A DNA stretch of 64,000 nt, taken from the NCBI RefSeq assembly GCF_003711105.1, contig NZ_CP023865.1, positions 1,462,001 to 1,526,000 on the forward strand, given 5' to 3'. Numbering within the stretch: position 1 is the first letter of the stretch; each line of letters opens with the position of its first letter. Position numbers and translations under genes: made by a program. The stretch comes from Actinoplanes teichomyceticus ATCC 31121. GTDB taxonomy: Bacteria; Actinomycetota; Actinomycetes; Mycobacteriales; Micromonosporaceae. The notes beneath the pieces are model-generated. The model saw only the letters and a program-made list of their open reading frames with translations. It was not told the DNA's origin and did not search any database. This document shows, one piece after another, positions 1-8,197 of the stretch.

Positions 1-232
1 ACAGTGTGATGGTGCCGAGGACAGTGGTACATGTGATGTTGCCCTGCGGGCACAGCGTCATCCGCGATACCACCTCTGGCACGTAAGCGCCCGAGCCGGC
101 GGCCGGGTTCATCGACGGGTTCACTACCACTGAACCCGTCGGTGACCGGGGCGTTGAACCCGTTGACCCCGGGCCCCTGGCCGGGGGAGGGGAGGGGTTC
201 TGGATCTTGCCGCGTGGGCACGCTGGGTCACT

Positions 233-330
233 TCGCACGGTGCGCACCGTCCACACCAGCGCTTCGCACGGCGATCCACAGGGGCCCTATGCAGGAACCG
301 GCCGCACCCGATCGCACGGTGTACACCGTG
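233..330. promoter_or_regulatory. Paired palindromes and direct repeats in gene-free left end
   Basis: The first 461 bases hold no convincing gene. Two palindromes of the form ACGGTG(CG/TA)CACCGT lie at 237-250 and 316-329; the second extends to 315-330. Each overlaps a direct repeat TCGCACGGYG, found at 233-242, 264-273 and 312-321. Paired palindromes spaced like this are typical of operators bound by a dimeric repressor, or of iterons. The neighbouring genes look like those of an integrated element, so an element-encoded regulator is plausible, but no partner is visible in this window. Confidence 0.5.
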
Positions 331-461
331 TGCACGGGCCGGCGCCGGTTACTCCCCGTCGCCATCGCTGGGAGTAGCCAGTACCGACGCCAGGGGCACC
401 CACACCGCGGGTACCCCTCCAGCGCCAGCCTCCAGGCAGGGCACCGGCGTTACGCCGGTCC

Positions 462-1010
462 CTACCTCCGGCGCCCGTCCGCCTGGTCGGCGAGCTGCTG
501 GAGCAGCTCGGCCAGCTGACGCATCGCGTCCGGCGTCAGCTCGACGTCCTCGGCGAGCCGGCGCACCTCGAGGATTCCGACGGTCTCCGCCACGCCCGTC
601 TCCCGGTCGTCGCGGCGCTCCAGCCAGACACCCAGCTCCCGCCGCGTCCCGGCGTACACGTCCGCCACGGGGACCGACTGCGGGAAGCTGGAGTGGCAGC
701 GCTGCTGCCGCCGCTCGCCGCCGTCGTAGTGCTCGGTGCACCACGCGGGGCACCCGTCGGCCGGCGCCGCGTCGCGGTAGCGCACCATCTCGTTGAACCG
801 GAACCGCCACCCGCCGGTCCACTCGTCGTCGCGCTGCGGGGTGAACACGGTCACCTGGTCGGCGTCGGCGAAGATGACCAGACCACGGATGGTCTGCCAC
901 CCGTCCTCGGTCATGACCTGCGTGCCGACGCGGAGGAACTGCGCCCGCGTCCAGGGCCCGGCGCCAGGGGTCTCAACCGGGCTGAGCCCCTTCTCGTCGC
1001 GGCCGGTCAC
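462..1010 (-). CDS. Small CPxWC-motif protein (DUF6907-like), element-borne
   Basis: Protein of about 182 residues starting at a GTG whose last two bases overlap the TGA of the upstream gene (GTGA), so the two are translationally coupled. Its centre carries GCPAWCTEHYDGG, the Cys-Pro-x-Trp-Cys-x-x-x-His pattern I associate with DUF6907 proteins of actinomycetes. No function is established for that family, and a metal site is only a guess. The C-terminal part is helical and acidic (TPDAMRQLAELLQQLADQ). Longer upstream starts exist in the frame, but the sequence before the GTG is arginine-rich shadow of the neighbouring gene. Same motif as the proteins at 1007-1339 and 1925-2578. Confidence 0.72.
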   Translation of the reverse strand: MTGRDEKGLSPVETPGAGPWTRAQFLRVGTQVMTEDGWQTIRGLVIFADADQVTVFTPQRDDEWTGGWRFRFNEMVRYRDAAPADGCPAWCTEHYDGGERRQQRCHSSFPQSVPVADVYAGTRRELGVWLERRDDRETGVAETVGILEVRRLAEDVELTPDAMRQLAELLQQLADQADGRRR

Positions 1011-1339
1011 CGGTTCGCCTCCACGGCCAGGGCGCGCGCCCGCAGGATCATCGAGGCGTACTCGGCGGCCTGCTCGGGAGTCAGCACGCCCTCGACGAAC
1101 GTGCTCACGCCGACCGGGCCGGCGGTGCCGCTCACGAGGTCGTCGACGCGGGTCACCTCGACGCCGGCGGTCGTCTCGGCGCCACCGATCTCGATACCGC
1201 CGAGGATCTGGCCGCGGCCGAAGTGCACCCGCTCGCGCTGCTCGGCCTCCTGCTTGCGGGAGAACGCGGAAGCGTGGTTGGCGACGCACCACGACGGGCA
1301 GTCGAGGGTCTTCTGGGTGGGCGTTTCCGTGCTGCGCAT
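1007..1339 (-). CDS. Small CPxWC-motif protein (DUF6907-like)
   Basis: Protein of 110 residues beginning MRSTETPTQKT, with CPSWCVANH near the N terminus and a C-terminal helical segment (LTPEQAAEYASMILRARALAVE). The start is chosen from a CAGGAG ribosome site seven bases before the ATG; a longer reading to 1522 lacks this and has poor coding character. The middle (VHFGRGQILGGIEIGGAE) and tail fit the DUF6907 outline: a Cys-rich head, a beta region and an end helix. Function unknown. It is first in a two-gene unit with the coupled downstream gene, and probably belongs to the integrated element that ends at 2827. Confidence 0.78.
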   Translation of the reverse strand: MRSTETPTQKTLDCPSWCVANHASAFSRKQEAEQRERVHFGRGQILGGIEIGGAETTAGVEVTRVDDLVSGTAGPVGVSTFVEGVLTPEQAAEYASMILRARALAVEANR

Positions 1340-1780
1340 ATCGTCACTCCTGTCGATGCGCTGGGGCGTTGGGAAGTGAGCGCCGGAACGGCCGATGTGG
1401 CGCACTGAGGGCCGGGTCTGCGGTACACCCGGAGCAGTGCGTTTCTGCTGATCAGCCGCCGTCCGGAGCTGCTCTGTTGGCGCACTGGGGCGGCTGGAAC
1501 CGGCGCACCGGGAGTGCGCCAAGTCGTGCGCGTTGAGTGCGCCAGAAGAAGGGGGTCGGTACTGCCGACACCCTCTTCCGGGAGTCGATCGGAGGCCGGA
1601 CCGGTGGAGGGAACCGTGGGGATATCCCTGCGGTTGCCGAGCCGGGAGCCTCCGCAGTCACCAGCACCACGGAGGCCGAGCCGGGGGCCTGTGTGGGCCT
1701 CTGGCCCACGCAGCTCGGAACGGCCTGGCCGCCGCCGGGTGCGGACACTGTCCGTACCCCCTGGGGTCCACGGGGCTCGG

Positions 1781-1842
1781 CAACCACCGTCGTTACGACG
1801 GTGGTTGGCCGGACCTGCACTGCCGTAACGACGGTGCAGGTC
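1781..1842. repeat. Two adjacent hairpins sharing CGTWACGACGGTG
   Basis: The stretch 1340-1924 has no convincing gene. Inside it a near-perfect palindrome at 1781-1807 has 13-bp arms (CAACCACCGTCGT) around one T. A second hairpin at 1812-1842 has GACCTGCAC arms and an inner CCGT/ACGG stem. Both cores share the string CGT(T/A)ACGACGGTG, and CGGCAACC flanks both sides. This looks like a protein-binding site or a replication or transfer locus of the element rather than a simple terminator, because no T-run follows and neither flanking gene ends here. The function is inferred. Confidence 0.55.
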
Positions 1843-1924
1843 GGCAACCGTTGGCCGGAGCACAATGGTTCCCGCCGCTGGTCCGCCCCAGAGTGGCTGC
1901 GGGCCGCCGCCGTGGTGCGGTTGG

Positions 1925-2578
1925 TCAGCCGTCGATCAGGTCGGCCGCGTGGATCAGCTCGCGGGCGAGCGCCCGGGCCTCCCGTGGCAAGAGGTCGTAG
2001 TCCTCCATCTGGATCATCGGGCGCGACAGCTTGCCGACGATCTTGTTGAACGTCCGGACCGCGTTGATCTGAAACACCTCACAGCCGCGCTCGCCGGCTC
2101 GTCGCACCGGGACGAATACCTCCTCCGAGGTGCAGTCGCGGAATTCGTCGGAGTCCTGCTCGCTCAGGTGCACGCCGTCGCACCACGACGGGCAGGCCGG
2201 CGGGTCGATGAGCTTGCTGGCGGGGGTACGCACGAACGCGTACCCCTTCTCGCCCTCGCCGGGGGCGTCCGCCCGGTGGACACCCTTGTCGCCCTGGTCG
2301 CGCTTCTCGGCGTAGAGCCGCGTCGCGACGGCGATGGCGTCGAGGTAGCCGGCCACGTAGCCCTCGCGGACGTCCGGGTTCTCCATGTCGGGCGCGTCGT
2401 CGGCGGGGAACAGCCGGTCGAGCACCTGCTCGGTGGTCTCCGGCGTCAGCTCGGCGCGGCGACGCCAGAACAGGAGCATGTTCTCCGCCTGCTCGCGGTC
2501 GGCGGGGGCGAAGGGCTTCAGGGCCTTGATGGCCTCGTTGATGACGTTCGGGATTGCGGTGGGGGGTACGGTGCTCAC
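1925..2578 (-). CDS. CPxWC-motif protein with extra N-terminal domain
   Basis: Protein of about 217 residues. The GTG start is fixed by a perfect AGGAGG seven bases upstream. The N-terminal half is helical (NVINEAIKALKPFAPADREQ, then EGYVAGYLDAIAVATRLYAEK). The middle carries CPSWCDGVH, the same Cys-Pro-x-Trp-Cys...His pattern as the two genes to the left. The C-terminal third (FQINAVRTFNKIVGKLSRPM, then EARALARELIHAADLIDG) keeps the end helix typical of DUF6907-like proteins. Function unknown. It is the last gene before the tRNA-derived attachment site. Three paralogous motifs in a row suggest duplication within the element. Confidence 0.75.
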   Translation of the reverse strand: MSTVPPTAIPNVINEAIKALKPFAPADREQAENMLLFWRRRAELTPETTEQVLDRLFPADDAPDMENPDVREGYVAGYLDAIAVATRLYAEKRDQGDKGVHRADAPGEGEKGYAFVRTPASKLIDPPACPSWCDGVHLSEQDSDEFRDCTSEEVFVPVRRAGERGCEVFQINAVRTFNKIVGKLSRPMIQMEDYDLLPREARALARELIHAADLIDG

Positions 2579-2785
2579 TGGGTCGCCTCCTGGGGCGATC
2601 AAGGGCCCGGCCGGTGCTACCAACACCGCGTTTCCGGGCCCGCCTACTTTACGTAGCCGGGGTTCGGCCGTTGCAAACTCAGTTGCGGTATGCCGCGATC
2701 CGGTTTCGTCTACCGGCGTCTTCTGACCGCATCTGACCTGCTGATTTGTACTCGGGTGGATCGCGGTGGACGTTCGAAGGGGAAA

Positions 2786-2827
2786 CTCATAATCCCTCGG
2801 TCGCGGGTTCGAGTCCCGCCCGCCCCA
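2786..2827 (+). other. 3' half of a CAT-anticodon tRNA: probable attachment site
   Basis: The bases read as a tRNA from the anticodon loop (CTCATAA, 2786-2792) through a variable loop (2798-2802), a perfect T arm (stem GCGGG/CCCGC around TTCGAGT, 2803-2819), the 3' acceptor strand CCGCCCC (2820-2826) and the discriminator A. No matching GGGGCGG acceptor strand or D arm lies upstream, so this is not an intact tRNA. A 3' tRNA fragment is what site-specific integration into a tRNA gene leaves at the far boundary. The tRNA direction places the element to the left, with the intact tRNA expected off the left edge. The family could be tRNA-Met or the CAT-type tRNA-Ile. Confidence 0.75.
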
Positions 2828-2833
2828 CCTCTT

Positions 2834-3106
2834 CTACGTGGTCTCTCTTTTCGGCCGGACGGCATCGAAGGCCGGTTCGATGCCTTCGTATAGCGCGTCG
2901 CCGTATATCGGACTGTCGGCCAGGCCGCGAAGCTCAATCCTGCCTGCCAGCAGGTCGCGAGCCATCTCGGCGATCTCCGGGCCGGCGAGGCCCGACCGAA
3001 GCCGGTCCAGGCTCTCCTTGACCACCCGGCTGACCCTCGGGTCACCCGTCATGGCATCGAGGTCCCGATCAAGGGGTGGCTCGTTCCTCTCCATCGCGCC
3101 ACTCAT
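2834..3106 (-). CDS. Hypothetical 90-residue protein
   Basis: Soluble, charged, helical protein (PRVSRVVKESLDRLRSGLAG, then EIAEMARDLLAGRIELRGLA) with no signal peptide or membrane segment. A second ATG four codons in is an alternative start. It lies directly downstream of, and slightly overlaps, the degenerate WXG-type gene to its right. This arrangement is common for small chaperone or immunity-like partners of secreted WXG proteins, but I do not recognise a family and claim no function. Its stop lies six bases from the tRNA-derived attachment site, so it marks the first chromosomal gene after the element. Confidence 0.6.
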   Translation of the reverse strand: MSGAMERNEPPLDRDLDAMTGDPRVSRVVKESLDRLRSGLAGPEIAEMARDLLAGRIELRGLADSPIYGDALYEGIEPAFDAVRPKRETT

Positions 3107-3690
3107 GCGCCCGGCCCGACGTACGGCGCCCGGGGGAAGGGATGCTTTCCAAGCTTCCGCCCTGGTACGCGATGTCCATCCTCATGCCGAAGGAGCCGAA
3201 GATGGCCATCATCCCGGTGCTGATGACCGCTGAGATATTGCTCGCCAGCGTCACCATGTCAGCCACGATCAGGGCCAGCGCCGCATACCCGGCCAGGCCA
3301 GCCCCGGTGGTCATCAGCGCGCCGCTGCCGACGGCGACAACGCCGGCAACGATCGCCTTGTCCACAAGCGCCTGGATCAGATTGCCCAGGTGGGTGGACG
3401 ATCCCCAAGCCCCGTTCGCCGCCTTGTGGTAGTTCTCCCCGAGATCCGTCAGGGCGAACCGTAGCTCACTGGTCGAACTCGCCAGTGATGTGAAGTAGCC
3501 GGCGGCGTCGTCGTTGACGTTGCCGTCCCAGCCCGCGTCCAGGGCCAGGAATCCCTGCTGGACGTTCACGGCGACCTGGTTCCACACACCTGGCCAGGTT
3601 GCCGAGCGCGTCGCCGAACTTGTAGACGGCTGCCCAGTCCCCGCAGTGCCGTGAACGAGCCCGCGCAGCGAATGCCGGCAACGCTGGGGA
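3069..3690 (-). pseudogene. WXG-type secreted protein gene, frameshifted
   Basis: Two frames join into one sensible protein: WAAVYKFGDALGNLA, then GVWNQVAVNVQQGFLALDAGWDG. Removing one A near 3597 fuses them. The intact part shows a W-D-G turn in a helical hairpin (AGWDGNVNDDAAGYFTSLAS) and a long glycine- and alanine-rich hydrophobic region (VVAVGSGALMTTGAGLAGYA), the outline of actinobacterial WXG100-like ESX-associated proteins. No convincing 5' end is present, so the gene may also be truncated. It lies between the JetD-like gene and a small hypothetical gene. A sequencing error could mimic the frameshift. Confidence 0.62.
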
Positions 3691-3735
3691 CGGCCCCGAA
3701 CGAAGGCCGCCTGACCGCTCACATCCGGCAAACGA

Positions 3736-5124
3736 TCATGGACAACGCACCAGATCACCATTTTCTATCGCACGTAGCATGCGGGGTAGCTGGGGCACGA
3801 CCCGTTGGCGGGTTGTCTCCTGTTCACAGCTATCACCGGACATAGCGATGAGCTCGGCCAGAGGGCGGAGCGGCTCGGGGGCCGATGTCGCCATCTTTTC
3901 GGCCAGTTCGCGAGCATCGCGACGTTCCTCGTCAGTTCGCTTCCGTTTGACGCCGGTCCGGAAGATCTCGGGATCCATGCCGACAGGCACGACCGAGCGC
4001 TCGAGCCGCTCTGCCAGATCGGCGACGATGGCGATGCCGTGGGCGTCAAGGTCACCCCATGCCGCGACATGTTCGGGCGCCAAAGCTCGAACCAGCGTGA
4101 CGAGGCCGTCTCGGGCGTATCCGCGTCCCCATACGCATAGCCATCTGTCAACGATCTCGGGTATCGCGCACACTCGTTCGAAGTTCGACTTGTTCTCTAT
4201 GAGAAGAACGCCGCGAGCTCGAGATTCGACGACGCCGAGAGTGCACAGTCCATTGGACGGCAGGCCGATCCACGGAACACTTGTGGCTGCGTCTGCCACG
4301 ACCTCACCGATCGTCCAGCGAAGCGGGCCGCGGAGAGTCACCTCGGTGTCGATGGGTAGCACAGCCGAGTCCCACGACATTCCTACGAGGTTCGCGAACG
4401 CGGCCCGCAACGGCGGCGTCCACTTGGTGTGGGATTCTTGGAAGGCGACCGCGGCCAACTCGGTCGCGTCTACCTGATCCGTGCCGGCATATCTTGAGAA
4501 CCACGTGCAGGCCGCACGAATCGCGTGGTCGTAGAGGCTCCATCTTTTGGCACCGGATCGTGACCCGGGCGGTACGTCGAGGTCGTCGTTTTCGGGCATG
4601 GCCGCCAGCAGAGCACGTTCGTCGGCCATCTGAGGAACGTCTGCCATTCTCTCGAGAAGCGCTTGCCTCGCCGCATAGGGGTCCGGCTGGTCGGTCAGCT
4701 GGCGGAGCTGGTCGGCCGCGACTGCGGCCCATGCGGCGGACAGGCGCAGACGGAGGGGTTTGTAGCCGAGCTCGGACGTAACCTCACAGCGAACGACGAC
4801 GCCACCGCTGCGGAGCAGAGCGACGACGATCTCCCAGGCTGTCTTACCGAGGCGCTTGGTGACGGTCGCCCACTGCTTCTGTCCCTCAATCCGAAGAAGC
4901 CAAATCAAATCGCCCGATGGGAAACCGATCGGCGGCTGGAACGGCGGCACTGCGTCCTCGGTGACCAGGTCGACCTGCCGGGGCGCGACTCTCCCTCGCC
5001 TATCGCGCGGCACCCGAGGTCCCTCGGGTCCTTTGCGGGGCACGGTCAGCGCCACTACCCCCGAGGGCAGACCCTTGAGAGGTACCACGCGTCGGCCTGC
5101 TGCCTCGGTGATCAGCAGTGGCAC
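3736..5124 (-). CDS. jetD: JetD-like Toprim protein (DUF2220 type)
   Basis: Last gene of the five-gene SMC operon. The C-terminal half matches the JetD/DUF2220 layout: LLIENKSNFERV (an ENxxNF-like start of the Toprim fold), then VWGRGYARDG, then AAWGDLDAHGIAIVADL, where the acidic GDLDAHG motif corresponds to the metal-binding GDID-H-G of JetD. In Wadjet systems JetD is the nuclease that cuts closed circular DNA caught by the SMC complex. The N-terminal third does not obviously resemble the usual DUF3322 part. The start is uncertain: GTG at 5124, or TTG at 5133 overlapping the end of the SMC gene and preceded by a GCAGG site. About 462 residues. Confidence 0.82.
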   Translation of the reverse strand: MPLLITEAAGRRVVPLKGLPSGVVALTVPRKGPEGPRVPRDRRGRVAPRQVDLVTEDAVPPFQPPIGFPSGDLIWLLRIEGQKQWATVTKRLGKTAWEIVVALLRSGGVVVRCEVTSELGYKPLRLRLSAAWAAVAADQLRQLTDQPDPYAARQALLERMADVPQMADERALLAAMPENDDLDVPPGSRSGAKRWSLYDHAIRAACTWFSRYAGTDQVDATELAAVAFQESHTKWTPPLRAAFANLVGMSWDSAVLPIDTEVTLRGPLRWTIGEVVADAATSVPWIGLPSNGLCTLGVVESRARGVLLIENKSNFERVCAIPEIVDRWLCVWGRGYARDGLVTLVRALAPEHVAAWGDLDAHGIAIVADLAERLERSVVPVGMDPEIFRTGVKRKRTDEERRDARELAEKMATSAPEPLRPLAELIAMSGDSCEQETTRQRVVPQLPRMLRAIENGDLVRCP

Positions 5125-5125
5125 G

Positions 5126-8100
5126 TCAGACAAGACCGCGACCTGCTCTGATCCAGTCGGCGGTGAGTTCCACTCGCGTCGATGACGGATCGAATCCCCA
5201 TACGCGGGTCGGCATATTGTAGTGGTCGGTAGCGCTGGCGTGGGTAAACCACAAGAGCTCTCCGCAGACTTCGGCCGCATCGACCAGAACGCTGTCCTGG
5301 CAGGTTCCCAGGATGGTGATCCCCTGCCGTTCCGCCACGGCGCGAAGGGCGCCGAGCACGTCCTTCCGGTTGACCTCGCCGAGGCTGTTTCCAAGCTCAT
5401 CGAGCACTAGCACGCGACCGTGGGAATCAGCGTCGGACAGCACAGCCGCCAGGACCAGTTGGACGGCCAGAACCTTGACCTGGGCCCCGTTGGCCACTTC
5501 ACGGTATGAGACAAGATCGCCGCTGGGCGATCGGCGCCATCGGGGAACGACCTCCCATCTCCAGGTTCCGGCGCCGTTCGGGCGGATGCTCGTGAAGTGA
5601 ACCTCCGCGCCGAATCCACCTCGCTGGCGGTCGAGCGTGTCAAACGCTTCGCTGATCCGCCCGAGGTTGCCCTCGATCTGGCTCTCGATCATGTCCTGAA
5701 GTATCTCGAGACGGTCGGCGGCGTCGGCAACCTCGCGGCGCAGGGCGTCGAGCGCTTCAGCACGAACGGCTCGGACCTCAACCACGCGTGCCTTGATGAC
5801 CTGGTCATTGTCCGCATGGCTATCTATCGTGTCGCTCAATGGACCGGCGACATGCTCCAGCAAGACCATCGGTAGCGCGCTGGGATCCTGATCGGCAAAT
5901 GCCGCACGAAGGTCGGTCGCGCGGCGCAGCTCTCCGGTGACCGGGATTCCCTCATCGTCTTCACCATAGAGCCGCAGCGCCTTGTCGAGTGCCTCGCGTG
6001 AGAGCCGGTACAGGGACGCCGGCTTCAGCGCCATCTCCACGGCGTCCTCGGCACCTTCACTACGTTGCCTCGCCGACTCGAGAAGTTGGTGCCAGGTGAC
6101 GACCTGGAGCCTTTCCCTTGCCCGTTTCTTCTCAGCCAAACGGTCTTGATGGTCTTTCTCTGTGTCCGTAGCCTCTCTGAGGTGTAATTGTGCGATCTCG
6201 AGGTCCTTGGCATGGCTTTGGGCTAGTCCGTTGGCCGTCCTCCACTCGCTTTCGCACCGCATCTCGATCATGGACGCTTCCGCTGTCTCAGCGTCGATCT
6301 CTGCGATCAGAGTGTTGAGCCCGGTCTCCTCCTGACCCACCTCAACTAGCCGGGCGGCGGCGGTAGCTGCCTCGTGATCACGCTTGGCGAGGGCTAGCCG
6401 AGCGTCAGCAACGGAAACCGCCGCCTCCGCCTCGGAAAGGCGTTGCCGGGCGCCGCTGACGTCGTTTCGGGCGGTACGCACGAGGGTGTCGCGTCCGGTC
6501 ACCGGCTCGACGAATCCACCGAGTACGCCCAGGCCGAGTTCGTCATCGCGCACATGGGCGGGCTTGTCCGAGTAGTGAAAGCGCTCGCCGAGTGCCGAAA
6601 GAAATTGACCTAGCGGTGCGCGGCTGCGAACGCCGGGAGGCATGTATCCGTGGAAGTCCGATGCGTCAGCAACTACGATCGTGGCGCCCGGAACACCGGC
6701 GAGCGCCTTACGTGCACGTGTCTCGAGGGCTGGCTCGACTACAACCGCGTGGCGCCATGGCCACAGTCTCGGCTCCCACTGCGCCCGAGCGTCCTCGTCG
6801 ATATCGAGGCCGTCAAACAAGCCAGACGCGGGAATGGGGGAGTCGAGATTCCACAAGATGTCCATCGCCCGGCCGGCGTGTCCCCAACGGCCGCTCTCGG
6901 CTCGGGCAAGCTCGTCGAGGCCTACCGTAACGGCAGCTTCGGCTGCCGCCCGGGTCGCCCGAGCGGCGGCCTGTTGCAACTCGGCGTCTATGACCGCAAG
7001 ATGTGCGTCGTCGACGAGGGCGCCGCTCCACCCGTCGAGCTTCGGCGAGAGAATCCTCCGCTCCTCCGCCAGGGTCGCGACACGGCCGGCGCATCCGGCG
7101 CGTCGCGTCCTCAGAGCTTCGGCCACCGTTCTCGCGTTCTGCCACTTCTCGTGGGCCTTGCGTTCCGCGTCCGCGACGTCAGTCTTCTCGCGCAGCCGTC
7201 GGAAAACCCCCTCCGCCTTTGAAAGTTTTTCCTTGGCCTCACGGAGAAGGTCCGCGCGCTCCCGGATCAGAGTTTCGCTATGGTTATCCTCGTCACGGAC
7301 CTCCTGGCATCGACGCTCTAGGTAGAGCCACCAGTAACGGCGGGCCCGTCGGAGTTCCTCCCCGGCCCTCTCTCGCGCATTGACGCCGGCGAGGTCGGCT
7401 TCCTCGTCGATCGTGGCACGGGCGTGCTTCTCCTCCGCTTCTTGGAGGTCACGACGATTGCTGAGCGTCCTTCCCCGCTGCTGCTCCTCTTCGTCCATGA
7501 GCTTCTTGAGCCCGGAAAGACTGATCAGCGAGTCGCCGATGTCGTGCGGCTCCATCTCGGTCATCTGCTGGCTCAGCAGTGACGGGACGCTCGGCCGCAG
7601 CGGCGTATCCAGATACGTCAGGCATCGCGGGGCGGCGCCGTAGAGCTCCTCGCCCATACGCTTGGCCGAGATCGCGCTGGCCGGGCTGAGTGCATTCCAG
7701 AGCGAATCGGCCTGGAGATCCCGCTCCGGGTCGGTCTCGGCGTCCGCAATATGGAGGCCGCCGGTCCATCGAGCCTGAACATATGGAGTAGAACTGGCCA
7801 CACGCACCCAGACGGTGAGGCAGGTACCGGCGACGTCCTCAGATTCCGCGAAGACGCCGACGATGTATCCGTACGGGGCGGCAGGGATCTGTTGTGCCCG
7901 GCCGACGCCCGCTGCGTCCGGCTTGAAAAGGATGCCGCTGGCGAAACGGCCGCCGTTGACGTCGAGACGCCACTGCGGATCAGCGAGCAGGATCGACGCG
8001 GCGGACAGGAAGCTGGTCTTGCCGGAACCATTCGAGTCGTTCCGTGGCCCGACGCCGGAGACCGCTATAAAGGTGTTCGGCACGATCGGCACCGCATGGG

Positions 8101-8197
8101 TGGTGAGCCGAGCGATGTCAAATGTCTGCAGGGCCAGCAACTGCCGTCGGCCTACGATGCCCCGGCCTGTCGGCGTGGATGACTGCGGCTCGGTCAC
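5126..8197 (-). CDS. jetC: SMC/MukB-like ATPase of a Wadjet-like system
   Basis: Protein of 1023 residues. An N-terminal ATPase lobe carries DSNGSGKTS (Walker A, about residues 54-62). Two long coiled-coil stretches follow (about 240-370 and 590-700) around a central globular region, and the C-terminal lobe has VLVLDELGNSLGE (Walker B, about 929-941). The ABC signature is degenerate: ANGAQ, near 902-906, where SGGQ is expected, and the first Walker A glycine is Asp. This is the JetC role: a loop-extruding motor that recognises small circular DNA. GTG start with a CAGGAG site five bases upstream, overlapping the previous stop (GTGA). It looks like a distinct actinobacterial SMC family rather than classical MukB or JetC. 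Confidence 0.85.
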   Translation of the reverse strand: MTEPQSSTPTGRGIVGRRQLLALQTFDIARLTTHAVPIVPNTFIAVSGVGPRNDSNGSGKTSFLSAASILLADPQWRLDVNGGRFASGILFKPDAAGVGRAQQIPAAPYGYIVGVFAESEDVAGTCLTVWVRVASSTPYVQARWTGGLHIADAETDPERDLQADSLWNALSPASAISAKRMGEELYGAAPRCLTYLDTPLRPSVPSLLSQQMTEMEPHDIGDSLISLSGLKKLMDEEEQQRGRTLSNRRDLQEAEEKHARATIDEEADLAGVNARERAGEELRRARRYWWLYLERRCQEVRDEDNHSETLIRERADLLREAKEKLSKAEGVFRRLREKTDVADAERKAHEKWQNARTVAEALRTRRAGCAGRVATLAEERRILSPKLDGWSGALVDDAHLAVIDAELQQAAARATRAAAEAAVTVGLDELARAESGRWGHAGRAMDILWNLDSPIPASGLFDGLDIDEDARAQWEPRLWPWRHAVVVEPALETRARKALAGVPGATIVVADASDFHGYMPPGVRSRAPLGQFLSALGERFHYSDKPAHVRDDELGLGVLGGFVEPVTGRDTLVRTARNDVSGARQRLSEAEAAVSVADARLALAKRDHEAATAAARLVEVGQEETGLNTLIAEIDAETAEASMIEMRCESEWRTANGLAQSHAKDLEIAQLHLREATDTEKDHQDRLAEKKRARERLQVVTWHQLLESARQRSEGAEDAVEMALKPASLYRLSREALDKALRLYGEDDEGIPVTGELRRATDLRAAFADQDPSALPMVLLEHVAGPLSDTIDSHADNDQVIKARVVEVRAVRAEALDALRREVADAADRLEILQDMIESQIEGNLGRISEAFDTLDRQRGGFGAEVHFTSIRPNGAGTWRWEVVPRWRRSPSGDLVSYREVANGAQVKVLAVQLVLAAVLSDADSHGRVLVLDELGNSLGEVNRKDVLGALRAVAERQGITILGTCQDSVLVDAAEVCGELLWFTHASATDHYNMPTRVWGFDPSSTRVELTADWIRAGRGLV

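Noticed and set aside
2700..2830. An intact tRNA gene ending at 2827
   Set aside because: The T arm and 3' acceptor strand are perfect, but no matching 5' acceptor, D arm or anticodon 5' stem is present, so only a 3' half remains.
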